The position numbers and the translations under genes were made by a program. Shown here piece by piece: positions 27,476 through 37,937 of a stretch of 64,000 bases of DNA. This DNA comes from an uncultured Massilia sp. (GTDB taxonomy: Bacteria; Pseudomonadota; Gammaproteobacteria; Burkholderiales; Burkholderiaceae_D). The notes beneath the pieces were generated by a model that saw nothing but the letters and a program-made list of their open reading frames with translations, searched no databases and had not been told where the DNA came from. The stretch is taken from assembly GCA_913778765.1 (NCBI GenBank), contig CAJYXO010000032.1:1-64000 (forward strand). The letters are read 5' to 3'. Within the stretch, counting starts at the first letter, position 1; every line of letters begins with the position of its first letter.

Positions 27476-29590
27476 ATGTCCCAACAACCTACTTCGACGG
27501 CGCAACTGCCGGTCGGCCCGCAGGGCGGCGGCAAGCGCCTGAGCATGTTCGACACTTCCCTGGCCGGTCCGGCGCTGCTCGACGCCTTCAAGAAACTCGG
27601 CGTGCGCACCCAGCTGCGCAGCCCGGTCATGTTCGTGGTCTACGTCGGCAGCATCGTCACCACCCTGCTGTACGTGCAGGCCCTGCTGGGCAAGGGCGAG
27701 GCCCCCGCCGGCTTCATCCTCGCCTGCGCCGTGTGGCTGTGGTTCACGGTGCTGTTCGCGAACTTTGCCGAAGCGCTGGCCGAAGGCCGCAGCAAGGCCC
27801 AGGCGGCCTCTCTGCGCGGCCTGAAGCAGAGCGTGATGGCCAAGAAGATGGCCACGCCCAAGCACGGCAGCGGCTGGCTGCCTTGCCCCGCCACCGACCT
27901 GCGCAAGGGGAATCACGTCCTGATCGAAGCTGGCGACGTGGTGCCGATCGACGGCGAGGTCGTCGAAGGCGTCGCCTCGGTCGACGAGAGCGCCATCACC
28001 GGGGAATCGGCGCCCGTGATCCGCGAATCCGGTGGCGACTTTTCCAGCGTCACCGGCGGCACCCGCGTCCTGTCCGACTGGCTGATCGTGAAGGTCAGCG
28101 CCAACCCGGGCGAGACCTTCCTCGACCGCATGATCGCGATGGTAGAGGGCGCGAAGCGCAAGAAGACGCCCAACGAGATTGCCCTGACCATCCTGCTGGT
28201 GGCCTTGAGCATCGTGTTCCTGGTCGTGACCGTGACCCTGCTGCCATTCTCGCTGTATTCGGTCGAGATGGCGAAAGCGGGGGCGCCCGTCACGATCACG
28301 GTCCTGATCGCGCTGCTGGTCTGCCTGATCCCGACCACCATCGGCGGGCTGTTGTCGGCGATCGGCGTGGCCGGCATGAGCCGCATGATGCGCGCCAACG
28401 TGATCGCCACCTCGGGCCGCGCGGTGGAAGCCGCCGGCGACGTCGACGTGCTCCTGCTCGACAAGACCGGCACCATCACCCTCGGCAACCGCCAGGCGTC
28501 CGCCTTCCTGCCGGCGCCCGGCGTGAGCGAACGCGAGCTGGCCGACGTGGCCCAGCTGGCGTCGCTGGCCGACGAGACGCCGGAAGGGCGCAGCATCGTG
28601 GTGCTGGCCAAGCAGAAGTTCAACATCCGCGAGCGCGCGCTGGAAAGCCTGCAGGCGGTGTTCCTGCCGTTCTCCGCCAACACCCGCATGAGCGGCGTCG
28701 ATGCCGGCGAGCGCCAGGTCCGCAAGGGCGCGGCCGACGCGGTGCGCCGGCACGTCGAGGCGCAGGGCATGCCGTTCCCGCCCGAAGTGACGCACGCGGT
28801 CGAAGAAGCCGCGCGCCGCGGCAGCACCCCGCTGGTGGTGGCCGACGGCGCCCGCGTAATGGGCGTGGTCGAGCTGAAGGACATCGTCAAGGGCGGCATC
28901 AAGGAGCGCTTCGCCGAGCTGCGCCGGATGGGCATCAAGACCGTCATGATCACCGGCGACAACAGCCTGACCGCCGCCGCCATCGCGGCCGAGGCCGGCG
29001 TCGACGACTTCCTGGCCGAGGCCACGCCGGAGGACAAGCTCAAGCTGATCCGCCGCTACCAGGACGAAGGCCGGATGGTGGCGATGACCGGCGACGGCAC
29101 CAACGACGCCCCGGCGCTGGCCCAGGCCGACGTCGCGGTGGCGATGAACTCCGGCACCCAGGCCGCCAAGGAAGCCGGCAACATGGTCGACCTCGATTCG
29201 AATCCGACCAAGCTGCTGGAGATCGTCGAAATCGGCAAGCAGATGCTGATGACCCGCGGTTCGCTGACCACCTTCTCGATCGCCAACGACGTCGCCAAGT
29301 ACTTCGCGATCATTCCGGCGGCCTTCGTCGGCGCCTATCCGCAGCTGAAGGCGCTCGACGTCATGCACCTCGCCAGCCCGGCCTCGGCGATCATGTCGGC
29401 CCTGATCTTCAATGCGCTGATCATCGTGTTCCTGATCCCGCTGGCGCTGCGCGGGGTACGCTACCGCGCGATCGGCGCCACGGCCCTGCTGCGCCGCAAC
29501 CTGCTGGTTTACGGTATCGGCGGTATCATTCTGCCGTTCATCGGCATCAAGTTGATCGACATGCTGCTCGCAGCATTCAAGCTCGTCTGA
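27476..29590 (+). CDS. kdpB: K+-transporting P-type ATPase subunit B
   Basis: The 704-residue catalytic P-type ATPase subunit. Visible motifs are the actuator ITGESAPV, the phosphorylation site DKTGTIT with Asp329, and [10 protein letters not shown] in the hinge. It hydrolyses ATP to drive K+ through KdpA. The start at ATG 27476 has GGAG upstream, 15 bp after the kdpA stop. It is slightly longer at the N-terminus than E. coli KdpB (682). Confidence 0.97.
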   Translation: MSQQPTSTAQLPVGPQGGGKRLSMFDTSLAGPALLDAFKKLGVRTQLRSPVMFVVYVGSIVTTLLYVQALLGKGEAPAGFILACAVWLWFTVLFANFAEALAEGRSKAQAASLRGLKQSVMAKKMATPKHGSGWLPCPATDLRKGNHVLIEAGDVVPIDGEVVEGVASVDESAITGESAPVIRESGGDFSSVTGGTRVLSDWLIVKVSANPGETFLDRMIAMVEGAKRKKTPNEIALTILLVALSIVFLVVTVTLLPFSLYSVEMAKAGAPVTITVLIALLVCLIPTTIGGLLSAIGVAGMSRMMRANVIATSGRAVEAAGDVDVLLLDKTGTITLGNRQASAFLPAPGVSERELADVAQLASLADETPEGRSIVVLAKQKFNIRERALESLQAVFLPFSANTRMSGVDAGERQVRKGAADAVRRHVEAQGMPFPPEVTHAVEEAARRGSTPLVVADGARVMGVVELKDIVKGGIKERFAELRRMGIKTVMITGDNSLTAAAIAAEAGVDDFLAEATPEDKLKLIRRYQDEGRMVAMTGDGTNDAPALAQADVAVAMNSGTQAAKEAGNMVDLDSNPTKLLEIVEIGKQMLMTRGSLTTFSIANDVAKYFAIIPAAFVGAYPQLKALDVMHLASPASAIMSALIFNALIIVFLIPLALRGVRYRAIGATALLRRNLLVYGIGGIILPFIGIKLIDMLLAAFKLV

Positions 29591-29604
29591 ACAAGGAGTC
29601 GCCC

Positions 29605-30189
29605 ATGTTTTCCCTCATTCGTCCCGCGCTGGTCCTGCTTGGCGCCCTCAGCCTGTTGTGCGGCCTGCTGTACCCGGCCGCGGTTGCCGGCATCGGCCGC
29701 GCGGCCTTCGCCCACCAGGCCGGCGGCAGCCTGCTGGACGCCGGCGGCAAGACGGTCGGCTCGACCCTGATCGGCCAGCCATTCTCGGCGCCGCGCTACT
29801 TCTGGGGCCGGCCGTCGGCCACCGCGCCGATGGCGAACAACGGCGCCGGCTCCGGCGGCTCGAACCAGGGGCCGACCAATCCGGCTTTGCTCGACGCCGT
29901 CAAGGCGCGCGTCGAAGCCCTGAAACAGGCCGACCCCGGCAACCGCGCGCCGGTGCCGGTCGACCTGGTCACGGCGTCGGCCAGCGGCGTCGACCCGGAC
30001 ATCAGCATCGCCGCCGCCGAGTACCAGGCGGCGCGCGTCGCGGCGGCGCGCAAGCTGCCGGAGGCCCAGGTGCGCGCGCTGATCGCGGCGCAGCGCAAGG
30101 AGCCGGTGCTGGGCTTCCTCGGCGAGCCGCGCGTCAACGTGCTGGCGCTGAACCTGGCGCTGGACGGCCAGGCGCCGCGCATGCGATGA
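29605..30189 (+). CDS. kdpC: K+-transporting ATPase subunit C
   Basis: A 194-residue subunit with one N-terminal transmembrane helix (about 7-27). The periplasmic part carries [30 protein letters not shown] and [17 protein letters not shown], all standard for KdpC. It promotes ATP binding and complex stability. It lies 14 bp after kdpB and 10 bp before kdpD, so it belongs to the same operon. Confidence 0.97.
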   Translation: MFSLIRPALVLLGALSLLCGLLYPAAVAGIGRAAFAHQAGGSLLDAGGKTVGSTLIGQPFSAPRYFWGRPSATAPMANNGAGSGGSNQGPTNPALLDAVKARVEALKQADPGNRAPVPVDLVTASASGVDPDISIAAAEYQAARVAAARKLPEAQVRALIAAQRKEPVLGFLGEPRVNVLALNLALDGQAPRMR

Positions 30190-30199
30190 GGCGGACCGC

Positions 30200-32923
30200 A
30201 TGAGCTTTTCCGGCGAGGACACCCGGCGCGATCCGGACGCGCTGCTGGCCCAGGTGCAGGAGCAGGAGCGGCGCGCGGCGCGCGGCCGCCTGCGCATCTA
30301 TTTCGGCGCCTCGGCGGGGGTCGGCAAGACCTTTGCGATGCTGTCCGCCGCACGCCAGCTGGCGGCCGCCCGCACGGTGGTGGTCGGGATCGTCGAGACC
30401 CATGGCCGCGCCGAGACCGAAGCCTTGCTGGAGGGGCTCGAGCAGCTGCCGCGCAAGCGTATCGACTACCGCGGCAAGGCCTTGTCCGAATTCGACATCG
30501 ACGGCGCGTTGGCCAGGCGGCCGGACCTGGTGCTGGTCGACGAACTGGCGCACTCGAACGTGGCCGGTTCGCGCCACCCGAAGCGCTGGCAGGATATCGA
30601 AGAGCTGCTGGCGTCCGGCATCGACGTCTTCACGACAGTCAACGTGCAGCACCTGGAAAGCCTGAACGACGTCGTCGGCGGGATTACCGGCGTGCGCGTG
30701 GCGGAAACGGTGCCGGACAAGGTGTTCGACGAAGCCGACGAGGTCATTTTGGTGGACCTGCCTGCCGACGAACTGCTGGCGCGCCTGAAGCTCGGCAAGG
30801 TGTACCAGGCGGCGCAGGCCGAACGGGCAGGACGGAACTTCTTCCGCAAGGGGAACCTGATCGCGCTGCGTGAGCTGGCGCTGCGCCGCACCGCCGAGCG
30901 GATCGGCGACGACGTGCGTGCCTACCGGGTCGAGAAATCGATCGATCCCGTCTGGCGCACGGGCACGGCGCTGCTGGCCTGCGTCGGACCGGGCGCCGGC
31001 GCGGAAGGCGTGGTGCGCAGCGCGGCCCGTCTGGCGGCCCAACTGGGCGCGGAATGGCATGCGGTCTACGTCGAAACGCCGGCTCTGCAACGGCTGGATG
31101 CCGGCCGCCGCGAGCGGATCCTGGCGGCGCTGAAGCTGGCGCGCGACCTGGGCGCCGTCACCGCCGTGCTGTCGGGCGACCGCATGGCGCCGGCGGTGGT
31201 GGATTATGCGCGCAGCCACAACCTGTCGCGGATCGCGCTCGGCCGCGGCCGGACCAACTGGCCGTGGCAGCTGGCGGGAAGCCGGCAGATCGCAGGCCTC
31301 GCGCCCGACGTCGAACTGCTCGAAGTCGCCGTGGCGCAGGACGCAGCGTCGGCGGGCCGGCTGGATGAGCCGGCGGCGGCCGGAAGCGCGGCGCGCCAAG
31401 CCGTGGCCCCCCACGGGGTGGCGGTGCTGGCCAGCCTCGGCATGGCGCTGGCGGCCAACGCCACCACCGCCTGGCTCGACCTGGCCAACATCGCCATGCT
31501 GTTCCTGCTGGTCGTGCTGCTGGTGGCGGTGCGCCTCGGCCGCGGGCCGTCGGTCACCGCGACCTGCGTCGGCGTGGCCTGTTTCGACTTCTTCTTCGTA
31601 CCGCCGCGCTTCACCCTGGCGATCTCGGATTTCCAGTACCTGGTCACCTTTGGCGTGATGCTGGCGGTCGGCCTGATCACCGGGCAGCTGACGGCCGGCC
31701 TGCGCTTCCAGGCGCGGGTCGCGGCCCGGCGCGAAAGCCGTACGCGCGCGCTGTACGAGTTCGCGCGCGCGCTGTCCGGCGTGCTCCAGACCGAGCAGAT
31801 CCAGGAAGCCACGCGCGACGCCGTCGGCCCCGCCTTCGGTGCGCGCACCGTTCTCCTGCTGCCGGACGCCGGCGGGCGCCTGCATCCGGCGGCGGACGAG
31901 GAAGCCGGCGCTGTCGCTGGCCTCGATGTCGGTGTCGCGCAATGGGCATTCGATCACGGCGCCAGCGCCGGCCTGGGCACCGATACCTTGCCCGGCAGCC
32001 CACTGTTCTACATGCCGCTGGTGGCGCCGATGCGCACCAGGGGCGTGCTGGCGATCATGCCGCGCACGCCGGGCTGGCTGCTGGCGCCGGAACAGCGCCA
32101 GCAGCTCGACACCTTCGCAGCGCTGGCCGCGATCGCGCTGGAACGCGTGCACTACATCGAGGTCGCGCAGGAAGCCTTGGTGAAGATCGAATCGGAGCGC
32201 CTGCGCAATTCGCTGCTGGCGGCCTTGTCGCACGACTTGCGGACGCCGCTCACGTCGCTGATGGCGCAGGCCGAGTCGCTGGCGGCGTCGGCGCCGCCGC
32301 TGGCGCCTGCGCAGCGCGCCATGGCGGAAGCGCTGCACGAGGAGATGGTGAGGATGAGCATGCTGGTGACGAACCTGCTCGACATGGCGCGCATCGAAAC
32401 CGGCGAGGTCAAGCTCAGGCTGCAGTGGCTGCCGGCCGAGGAGGTCATCGGCAGCGCCTTGCGCGCAAGCCGCGCGGCGTTGGCCGGGCGCGTGGTGCAG
32501 ACGCGGGCGCCGGCCGACCTGCCGCTGGTGCAGTACGACGCCGTCCTGATCGAACGGGTACTCTGCAACCTTCTCGAGAATGCCGGCAAGTACACGCCGC
32601 CGGGCGCCAGCGTGACCGTGTCGGCCGAGCGCCGCGGCGCATGGCTCGAGATGGCGGTCACCGACGACGGGCCTGGCCTGCCGCCGGGCCAGGAAGAGGC
32701 GGTGTTCGAGAAATTCATGCGCGGCGAGCGCGAATCGGCCAAGCCCGGCGTCGGCCTGGGGCTGGCGATCTGCCGCGCGATCGTCGGCGCGCATGGCGGA
32801 ACGATCCGGGCGGCCAACCTGCCCGGCGGCGGGGCATCCTTCGTCTTCACGCTGCCGCTGGGGACGCCGCCGGCGATGCCCGCCCTGGACGATGAACTGG
32901 AAATCGAGGAACATGATGAGTGA
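30200..32923 (+). CDS. kdpD: Osmosensitive K+ sensor histidine kinase
   Basis: 907 residues. An N-terminal KdpD domain has Walker A GASAGVGKTFAML (about 38-50) and DELAHSN. A USP-like domain follows, then four close transmembrane helices (about 405-500), a GAF-like region and the kinase core. The phospho-acceptor is His678 in ALSHDLRTPLTSL; ATPase motifs are LLENAGKYTPPG and GVGLGLAICRAIV. It senses low potassium or turgor and phosphorylates KdpE. The stop overlaps the kdpE start by eight bases, so the pair is coupled. Confidence 0.96.
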   Translation: MSFSGEDTRRDPDALLAQVQEQERRAARGRLRIYFGASAGVGKTFAMLSAARQLAAARTVVVGIVETHGRAETEALLEGLEQLPRKRIDYRGKALSEFDIDGALARRPDLVLVDELAHSNVAGSRHPKRWQDIEELLASGIDVFTTVNVQHLESLNDVVGGITGVRVAETVPDKVFDEADEVILVDLPADELLARLKLGKVYQAAQAERAGRNFFRKGNLIALRELALRRTAERIGDDVRAYRVEKSIDPVWRTGTALLACVGPGAGAEGVVRSAARLAAQLGAEWHAVYVETPALQRLDAGRRERILAALKLARDLGAVTAVLSGDRMAPAVVDYARSHNLSRIALGRGRTNWPWQLAGSRQIAGLAPDVELLEVAVAQDAASAGRLDEPAAAGSAARQAVAPHGVAVLASLGMALAANATTAWLDLANIAMLFLLVVLLVAVRLGRGPSVTATCVGVACFDFFFVPPRFTLAISDFQYLVTFGVMLAVGLITGQLTAGLRFQARVAARRESRTRALYEFARALSGVLQTEQIQEATRDAVGPAFGARTVLLLPDAGGRLHPAADEEAGAVAGLDVGVAQWAFDHGASAGLGTDTLPGSPLFYMPLVAPMRTRGVLAIMPRTPGWLLAPEQRQQLDTFAALAAIALERVHYIEVAQEALVKIESERLRNSLLAALSHDLRTPLTSLMAQAESLAASAPPLAPAQRAMAEALHEEMVRMSMLVTNLLDMARIETGEVKLRLQWLPAEEVIGSALRASRAALAGRVVQTRAPADLPLVQYDAVLIERVLCNLLENAGKYTPPGASVTVSAERRGAWLEMAVTDDGPGLPPGQEEAVFEKFMRGERESAKPGVGLGLAICRAIVGAHGGTIRAANLPGGGASFVFTLPLGTPPAMPALDDELEIEEHDE

Positions 32924-33611
32924 TTTTGTCGGCATTGCCCTGCTGGTGGAGGACGAACCGCATATTCGCCGCTTCGTGCGCGGCGCGCTGGAGCAGGAAG
33001 GTTGGCAGGTGCACGAAGCGGCGACGCTCCAGCGCGGCCTGGTGGAAGCGGGAACCCGCAAGCCGGACCTCGTCATCCTCGACCTGGGACTGCCCGACGG
33101 CGACGGCGTCGATTTCATCGGCGACCTGCGCAAATGGTCGGCGGTGCCCGTCATCGTGCTGTCGGCGCGCGTCAACGAAGACGAGAAGATCCGTGCGCTC
33201 GACCAGGGCGCCGACGACTACCTGACCAAGCCGTTCGGCGTCGGCGAACTGCTGGCGCGGGTGCGCGCATCGCGGCGGCGTCAGCGCGGGCCGGCCACCG
33301 GGGGCGATGGCAAGGTGCGCTTCGGTGACGTCGAAGTGGATGTGCAGAACCGGGCCGTCGTCAAGGCGGGCCGGCCGGTCCGGCTGACGCCGACCGAACA
33401 CCGCCTGCTGGCGGTACTGGTGGCCAACCCCGGCAAAGTGATGACCACGCCGCAGCTGCTGCGCGCGGTATGGGGGCCGCACCAGGCGGACAATGCCCAT
33501 TATCTGCGCGTCTACATGGGGCATTTGCGCCATAAGCTGGAAGACAATCCCGCGCAGCCGCGCTACATGATGACGGAAACCGGCGTCGGCTACCGGTTCC
33601 AGCTTCCGTGA
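32916..33611 (+). CDS. kdpE: KdpE response regulator (OmpR family)
   Basis: A 231-residue response regulator. The receiver domain (1-118) has acidic residues EDE and phospho-acceptor Asp56 in LVILDLGLPDGDG. The OmpR-type winged-helix DNA-binding domain (about 130-230) includes LTPTEHRLLAVL and YLRVYMGHLRHKLE. It activates kdpFABC under potassium limitation. ATG 32916 was preferred over ATG 32913 because of the better distance to the GAGGA box; both are plausible. Confidence 0.96.
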   Translation: MSDFVGIALLVEDEPHIRRFVRGALEQEGWQVHEAATLQRGLVEAGTRKPDLVILDLGLPDGDGVDFIGDLRKWSAVPVIVLSARVNEDEKIRALDQGADDYLTKPFGVGELLARVRASRRRQRGPATGGDGKVRFGDVEVDVQNRAVVKAGRPVRLTPTEHRLLAVLVANPGKVMTTPQLLRAVWGPHQADNAHYLRVYMGHLRHKLEDNPAQPRYMMTETGVGYRFQLP

Positions 33612-33676
33612 CGGCGATGGACAGATTTGGCCAGGGCATTTATGCTGCGGCGATAAGCCAAGCCCACCCTTAGCCG

Positions 33677-35233
33677 ATGCCGCCCAGTTCCGCGCCCCGC
33701 CTGAAACACTTGAACAAGTTACGCCGCCCCGTCATCGGGCGCCTGATTGTTTTTCTCGCCTGCTTTTGCGCTCTGCTGCTCGGCATCCAGGGCTGGAGCC
33801 TGTGGGCGTCGCACCAGGGCCAGCTCGAGGAAAGCACGGCCAGCACCTCGAACATGGCGCGCGCGCTGGCGGCCCAGGCCCAGACCTCGTTCAAGGTCGC
33901 CGATGCGATCCTGGCCGAGACGGTCGAACGCGTCGAGCACGACGGCGTCGCCGGCGCAGCGGGCGACCGCCTGCACGAGCGCTTCCTGCACATCGCCGGC
34001 CAGTCGGCCGAAGTCCAGGGGCTGTTCGTGTATGGCGCCGACGGCAGCTGGCAGGTGACGGCGCTGCCGGACGGGGTCAAGTACAACAACGCCGACCGCG
34101 ACTACTTCCAGTATCATCGGGCTAATTCAGGCCGCGCTACCCGCATCGGCAAGCCGGTTCGCAGCCGCTCGACCGGCGTGATGGTGATCCCGGTATCGCG
34201 CCGCATCGACCGTCCGGACGGCAGCTTCGGCGGCGTCGCGCTGGTGACCCTGAATCTCGCTTACTTTGGCCGTTTCTACGACAGCTTCGACATCGGCAGC
34301 GCCGGCACCATCCTGCTGGCGCTCGATGACGGCACCCTGATCTGCCGGCGGCCTTACAAGGACAGCCTGGTCGGCACCGACATCCGCAAGGGGCCGATCT
34401 TCACGATGATGAAAAGCGCCGGTCCGGTCGGCAGTGCGATGCTGAAATCGAAGATCGACGGCGTCGTCCGGCTGTACAGCTATCGCCACCTGGACGGCTA
34501 TCCGCTGGTGGTGGCCAGCGCCCAGGCGAGGGAGGAAATCCTCGATAACTGGTGGCGCACGGCGATCAAGACCAGCAGCGTGGTGGCGTTCGCGATCGCG
34601 GTGCTGGGCTGGGGCGGCGCGCGCATGGTCCACCAGGTCCGCATCCGCGAAAAGCTCGAGGGCGAATTGCGCCGCGCCGGCGATAGCCTGGCCCAGCACA
34701 ACCAGGCCCTGAAGACGCTGGCCGAGAGCGACGGCCTGACCGGCCTGGCCAACCGCCGCCTGTTCGAAGAAGCGCTGGCCGGCGAACTGGCGCGGGCGCG
34801 CCGCAACGGCAGCCGCTTCGCGCTGATCCTGACCGACGTCGACTTCTTCAAGAAGTACAACGACCGCTACGGCCACGTGGCCGGCGACGATTGCCTGCGC
34901 CAGGTGGCGGCGGCGATCGCGGGCGGCGCGCGCCGTCCGGGCGACCTGGCGGCGCGCTACGGCGGCGAGGAATTCGCGGTGATCCTTCCGGACACCGACT
35001 TGGATGGCGCGGCAACGGTGGCCGAGGCGATCCGCGCGGCGGTGAAGAAGCAGGGAATCGCACATGCCGACAGCCGCGACGGCTGGGTGTCGATCAGCCT
35101 GGGCGTGGTGGCCGGCGCCGCCGGCGGCGAGCCTGACAGCGCCTGGATCGAGGCCGCCGACCGCCTGCTGTACGAAGCCAAGGCCGCTGGGCGCGACCGG
35201 GTCGCGGCGCGGGCCATGCTTGCAAGTACCTAG
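33677..35233 (+). CDS. Membrane-bound sensor diguanylate cyclase (dCache-GGDEF)
   Basis: 518 residues. Helix 1 (about 22-44), a periplasmic sensing domain of dCache type (about 50-290, with VKYNNADRDYFQYHR and SRSTGVMVIPVSRRI) and helix 2 (about 296-316) precede a GGDEF domain. The catalytic motif is GGEEF at 429-433 with the inhibitory RPGD five residues before it, so an active, feedback-inhibited cyclase is expected. It starts 65 bp after kdpE and may be read through from that operon. The ligand of the periplasmic domain is unknown. Confidence 0.9.
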   Translation: MPPSSAPRLKHLNKLRRPVIGRLIVFLACFCALLLGIQGWSLWASHQGQLEESTASTSNMARALAAQAQTSFKVADAILAETVERVEHDGVAGAAGDRLHERFLHIAGQSAEVQGLFVYGADGSWQVTALPDGVKYNNADRDYFQYHRANSGRATRIGKPVRSRSTGVMVIPVSRRIDRPDGSFGGVALVTLNLAYFGRFYDSFDIGSAGTILLALDDGTLICRRPYKDSLVGTDIRKGPIFTMMKSAGPVGSAMLKSKIDGVVRLYSYRHLDGYPLVVASAQAREEILDNWWRTAIKTSSVVAFAIAVLGWGGARMVHQVRIREKLEGELRRAGDSLAQHNQALKTLAESDGLTGLANRRLFEEALAGELARARRNGSRFALILTDVDFFKKYNDRYGHVAGDDCLRQVAAAIAGGARRPGDLAARYGGEEFAVILPDTDLDGAATVAEAIRAAVKKQGIAHADSRDGWVSISLGVVAGAAGGEPDSAWIEAADRLLYEAKAAGRDRVAARAMLAST

Positions 35234-35254
35234 CGCGCGATCTACTATCCTTCC

Positions 35255-35725
35255 ATGACTGCCAAGACCACGCCCCTGCTCGACGACCAGCTCTGCTTTG
35301 CCCTGTACTCGGCCGGGCTGGCGATGAACAAGGTGTACCGCAAGCTGTTGCGCAAGCTCGGCCTGACCTATCCGCAATACCTGGTCATGCTGGTGCTGTG
35401 GGAGCGCGACGGCGTGACCGTGTCCGACATCGGCGCGCGCCTGTTCCTCGATTCGGCCACCCTGACGCCCCTGCTCAAGCGGCTGGAGGCTGCCGGCCTG
35501 GTGGCGCGCAAACGTGCGGCGCAGGACGAGCGCCAGGTGCTGGTCAGCCTGACCGGGGCCGGCCGCGCGATGCGTGCCGATGCCGCCGCGGTCCAGGAAG
35601 GCGTGATCTGCGCCGCCGCCTGCGTGCCCGCCGACCTGCCGCTGCTCAAGCGCCAGCTGGAGTCGCTGCGCGGCGCGCTGGCCGATCACACCGGCGAGGC
35701 CGATCGGGGCGACAAGGCCGCCTAG
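35255..35725 (+). CDS. ohrR: OhrR-like MarR-family peroxide-sensing regulator
   Basis: 156 residues. The N-terminus [20 protein letters not shown] contains the reactive cysteine at the OhrR position (Cys14). [18 protein letters not shown] and [19 protein letters not shown] are the conserved winged-helix parts of OhrR. The protein normally represses an organic-hydroperoxide resistance gene (ohr) until its cysteine is oxidised. No ohr is visible in the neighbouring genes, so its target lies elsewhere. It starts 21 bp downstream of the GGDEF gene, and its stop overlaps the stop of the convergent EAL gene by four bases. Confidence 0.87.
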   Translation: MTAKTTPLLDDQLCFALYSAGLAMNKVYRKLLRKLGLTYPQYLVMLVLWERDGVTVSDIGARLFLDSATLTPLLKRLEAAGLVARKRAAQDERQVLVSLTGAGRAMRADAAAVQEGVICAAACVPADLPLLKRQLESLRGALADHTGEADRGDKAA

Positions 35726-37839
35726 CCGATCTCCGTGTCCGGCTGGGTGCAGCCGGGATCGGCCTGCTGCGGCGTGGCGCGCTGGGCCAGCAGCAAGGCC
35801 TGGAAGTCGGCGGCGCGCATCGGCTTGCCGATCAGGTAGCCCTGCAGGACGTCGCACTCGGTGGAGCGGATCGCGCAGGCCTGGGCTTCGGTCTCGATGC
35901 CTTCGCAGATCACCGCCAGCTTGAGCGACTTGGCGAAGGCGATCACGCCGTTGACGATGTCCAGGCAGCGCCGGTCTTCCTCGATCTCCTGCACGAAGGA
36001 GCGGTCGATCTTGATCGCCGTGATCGGGAACTGGCGCAGGTAGGACAGGTTCGAATAGCCGGTGCCGAAATCGTCGAGCGCGATGCGGAAGCCTTCTTCC
36101 TGCAGCGAGCGCAGCACGGCGGCGGCCTTGTCGATGTCCTGGGTCAGCATGCTTTCCGTGACTTCCAGCTTGATGCAGCCGGTGTCCAGGCCGTAGTGCG
36201 CCACCAGGTTCTTCAGCAGCGTCGGCAGGTTCTCGTCGCTGAGCTGGCGCGCCGACACGTTCACCGCCATCTGCAGCCGGTAGCCCAGCAGCTCCCATTC
36301 GCGCGCCTGGCGGCAGGCTTCCTCGCAGACCCAGGCCCCGACCGCGGTGATGGCCGGCGAGTCCTCGAGCATCGGCAGGAAGGCGCCCGGCGCGATCGTG
36401 CCCAGGCGCGGATGCTCCCAGCGCAGCAGGGCTTCGGCGCCGACCACCGCGCCGTTGGCGGCGCTGATCTGCGGCTGGTAGAACAGCACGAACTGGCGCC
36501 GCTCGAGGGCCGAAAAGACGTCCTGGCGCAGCTGCAGGCGCTGCTTGATCATCTGCGCCGACTCCGGCGAGAACACGCTGAAGGTATGGCGGCCGTTGTC
36601 CTTGGCCGCGTACATGGCGGCGTCGGCGTTGTTCAGCAGTTCGTCCGGCGTGTGCTGGCCAGCCTTGCCGAGCGCGATCCCGATGCTGGCGCCGACCGTC
36701 ACCTTCAGGTGGTCGACCGCGATCGGCTCGGCCATCCGCTGCAGCACAACGGCCGCGAGCCGACGCGCACGGTCGACGTCGGCGTTGGCCATCACGAACA
36801 CGAATTCGTCGCCGCTGATGCGCGCCACGGTGGTGTCGGCATCGCCGAAGGCGGCCAGGCGGCGGCCGATCTCCTGCAGCGCCAGGTCGCCGGACTGGTG
36901 GCCGTGGGCGTCGTTGACTTCCTTGAAGTGGTCGAGGTCGATGAACAGCACGCCGACCATGCTGTCGCTGGCCAGGCGGTCGTCGAGCGCGCGCAGGCAG
37001 CTGAAGCGGTTGTGCAGGCCGGTCAGGCTGTCGTGGGTGGCCAGGTGCATCAGGCGCGCCTCCGCCTCCTTGCGCTCGGTGATGTTCGCATAGAACACCG
37101 TCAGGCCGTCCTTCGAGGGATAGGCGCGCGCCTCGACCCAGATGCCCAGGGGTTCGTAGTAGCTCTCGCAACTGGCGGCTTCCTGCCGCTCCACCGCGTG
37201 GTAATAGGTCCGGTGAAAAGGACCGCCGACCGCTTCGGGAAAGGCCTCCCAGATCACCTTGCCCAGCAAGTCCTGCGGGATGCGCTGGAGCCAGGCCGCG
37301 CCCTTGCTGTTGATGTAGGTGAAGCGCCATGCGTGGTCGAGCGAGAAGCAGCCATCGGAAATGCTTTCCAGGACGGTGCTGAGGCGCTCGCGCGCGCGCG
37401 CCACCTCGTCCTGCGCCTGGATGGCGGCGCTGACGTCTTCCAGGAAGGCGGCAAAATTGAGGACGGCGCCGTCGCCGTCGTGCACCGGGAACACATGCAT
37501 ACGGCTCCAGAACAGCGTGCCGTCCTTGCGGTAGTTGCGCAGCGTGCAGGTGTTGCCGCGGCCGGCTTCGACGGCTTCGCGCAGGGCGGCCAGCGCCGGC
37601 TGGCTGCGGTCGCCGTTCTGCAGGAAGCGCGGGTTGCGGCCGACGACTTCGTCGAGCGCATAGCCCGAGACGGCCTCGAAGGCCGGGTTCACCCACACGA
37701 TCGGATTGTCGTCCTGCTCCGCATCCGTGATGATGATGGCCGTGCTGCTGGCGCGGATCAGTCCTTTGAAAAACGCTGCAGGCTTGTCCTCGAGGTTGAC
37801 GAGGGTGAGCTGGCTGTACTCCCACGAGAGATTCGACAT
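35722..37839 (-). CDS. PAS-PAS-GGDEF-EAL c-di-GMP signalling protein
   Basis: 705 residues, no membrane helix. Two PAS domains (about 25-135, LOV-like spacing, and 145-265) precede GGDEF and EAL domains. The GGDEF motif is SGDEF without an RxxD inhibitory site in the usual place. The EAL domain looks catalytically complete: Glu469 in [35 protein letters not shown] and EGIETEAQ. It most likely degrades cyclic di-GMP, with the GGDEF part either active or regulatory. The LOV-like PAS lacks the photo-active NCRFL cysteine motif (it reads NPRFLQ). Confidence 0.9.
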   Translation of the reverse strand: MSNLSWEYSQLTLVNLEDKPAAFFKGLIRASSTAIIITDAEQDDNPIVWVNPAFEAVSGYALDEVVGRNPRFLQNGDRSQPALAALREAVEAGRGNTCTLRNYRKDGTLFWSRMHVFPVHDGDGAVLNFAAFLEDVSAAIQAQDEVARARERLSTVLESISDGCFSLDHAWRFTYINSKGAAWLQRIPQDLLGKVIWEAFPEAVGGPFHRTYYHAVERQEAASCESYYEPLGIWVEARAYPSKDGLTVFYANITERKEAEARLMHLATHDSLTGLHNRFSCLRALDDRLASDSMVGVLFIDLDHFKEVNDAHGHQSGDLALQEIGRRLAAFGDADTTVARISGDEFVFVMANADVDRARRLAAVVLQRMAEPIAVDHLKVTVGASIGIALGKAGQHTPDELLNNADAAMYAAKDNGRHTFSVFSPESAQMIKQRLQLRQDVFSALERRQFVLFYQPQISAANGAVVGAEALLRWEHPRLGTIAPGAFLPMLEDSPAITAVGAWVCEEACRQAREWELLGYRLQMAVNVSARQLSDENLPTLLKNLVAHYGLDTGCIKLEVTESMLTQDIDKAAAVLRSLQEEGFRIALDDFGTGYSNLSYLRQFPITAIKIDRSFVQEIEEDRRCLDIVNGVIAFAKSLKLAVICEGIETEAQACAIRSTECDVLQGYLIGKPMRAADFQALLLAQRATPQQADPGCTQPDTEIG

Positions 37840-37937
37840 GGCGCTCCTGTTTCAGGCTTGAGGGACTGAACACTGCACGCCGCCAGTGTAATCCTTGCAA
37901 GGACTTGGCGGAGCACGCGAGCGGGCCCGTCGGCAGA

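Noticed and set aside
25577-29368. A 1,263-codon open frame antisense to kdpA and kdpB
   Set aside because: High G+C leaves few stops antisense to real genes; the His/Gln/Arg-rich translation has no family pattern, while the plus strand has full kdp motifs.
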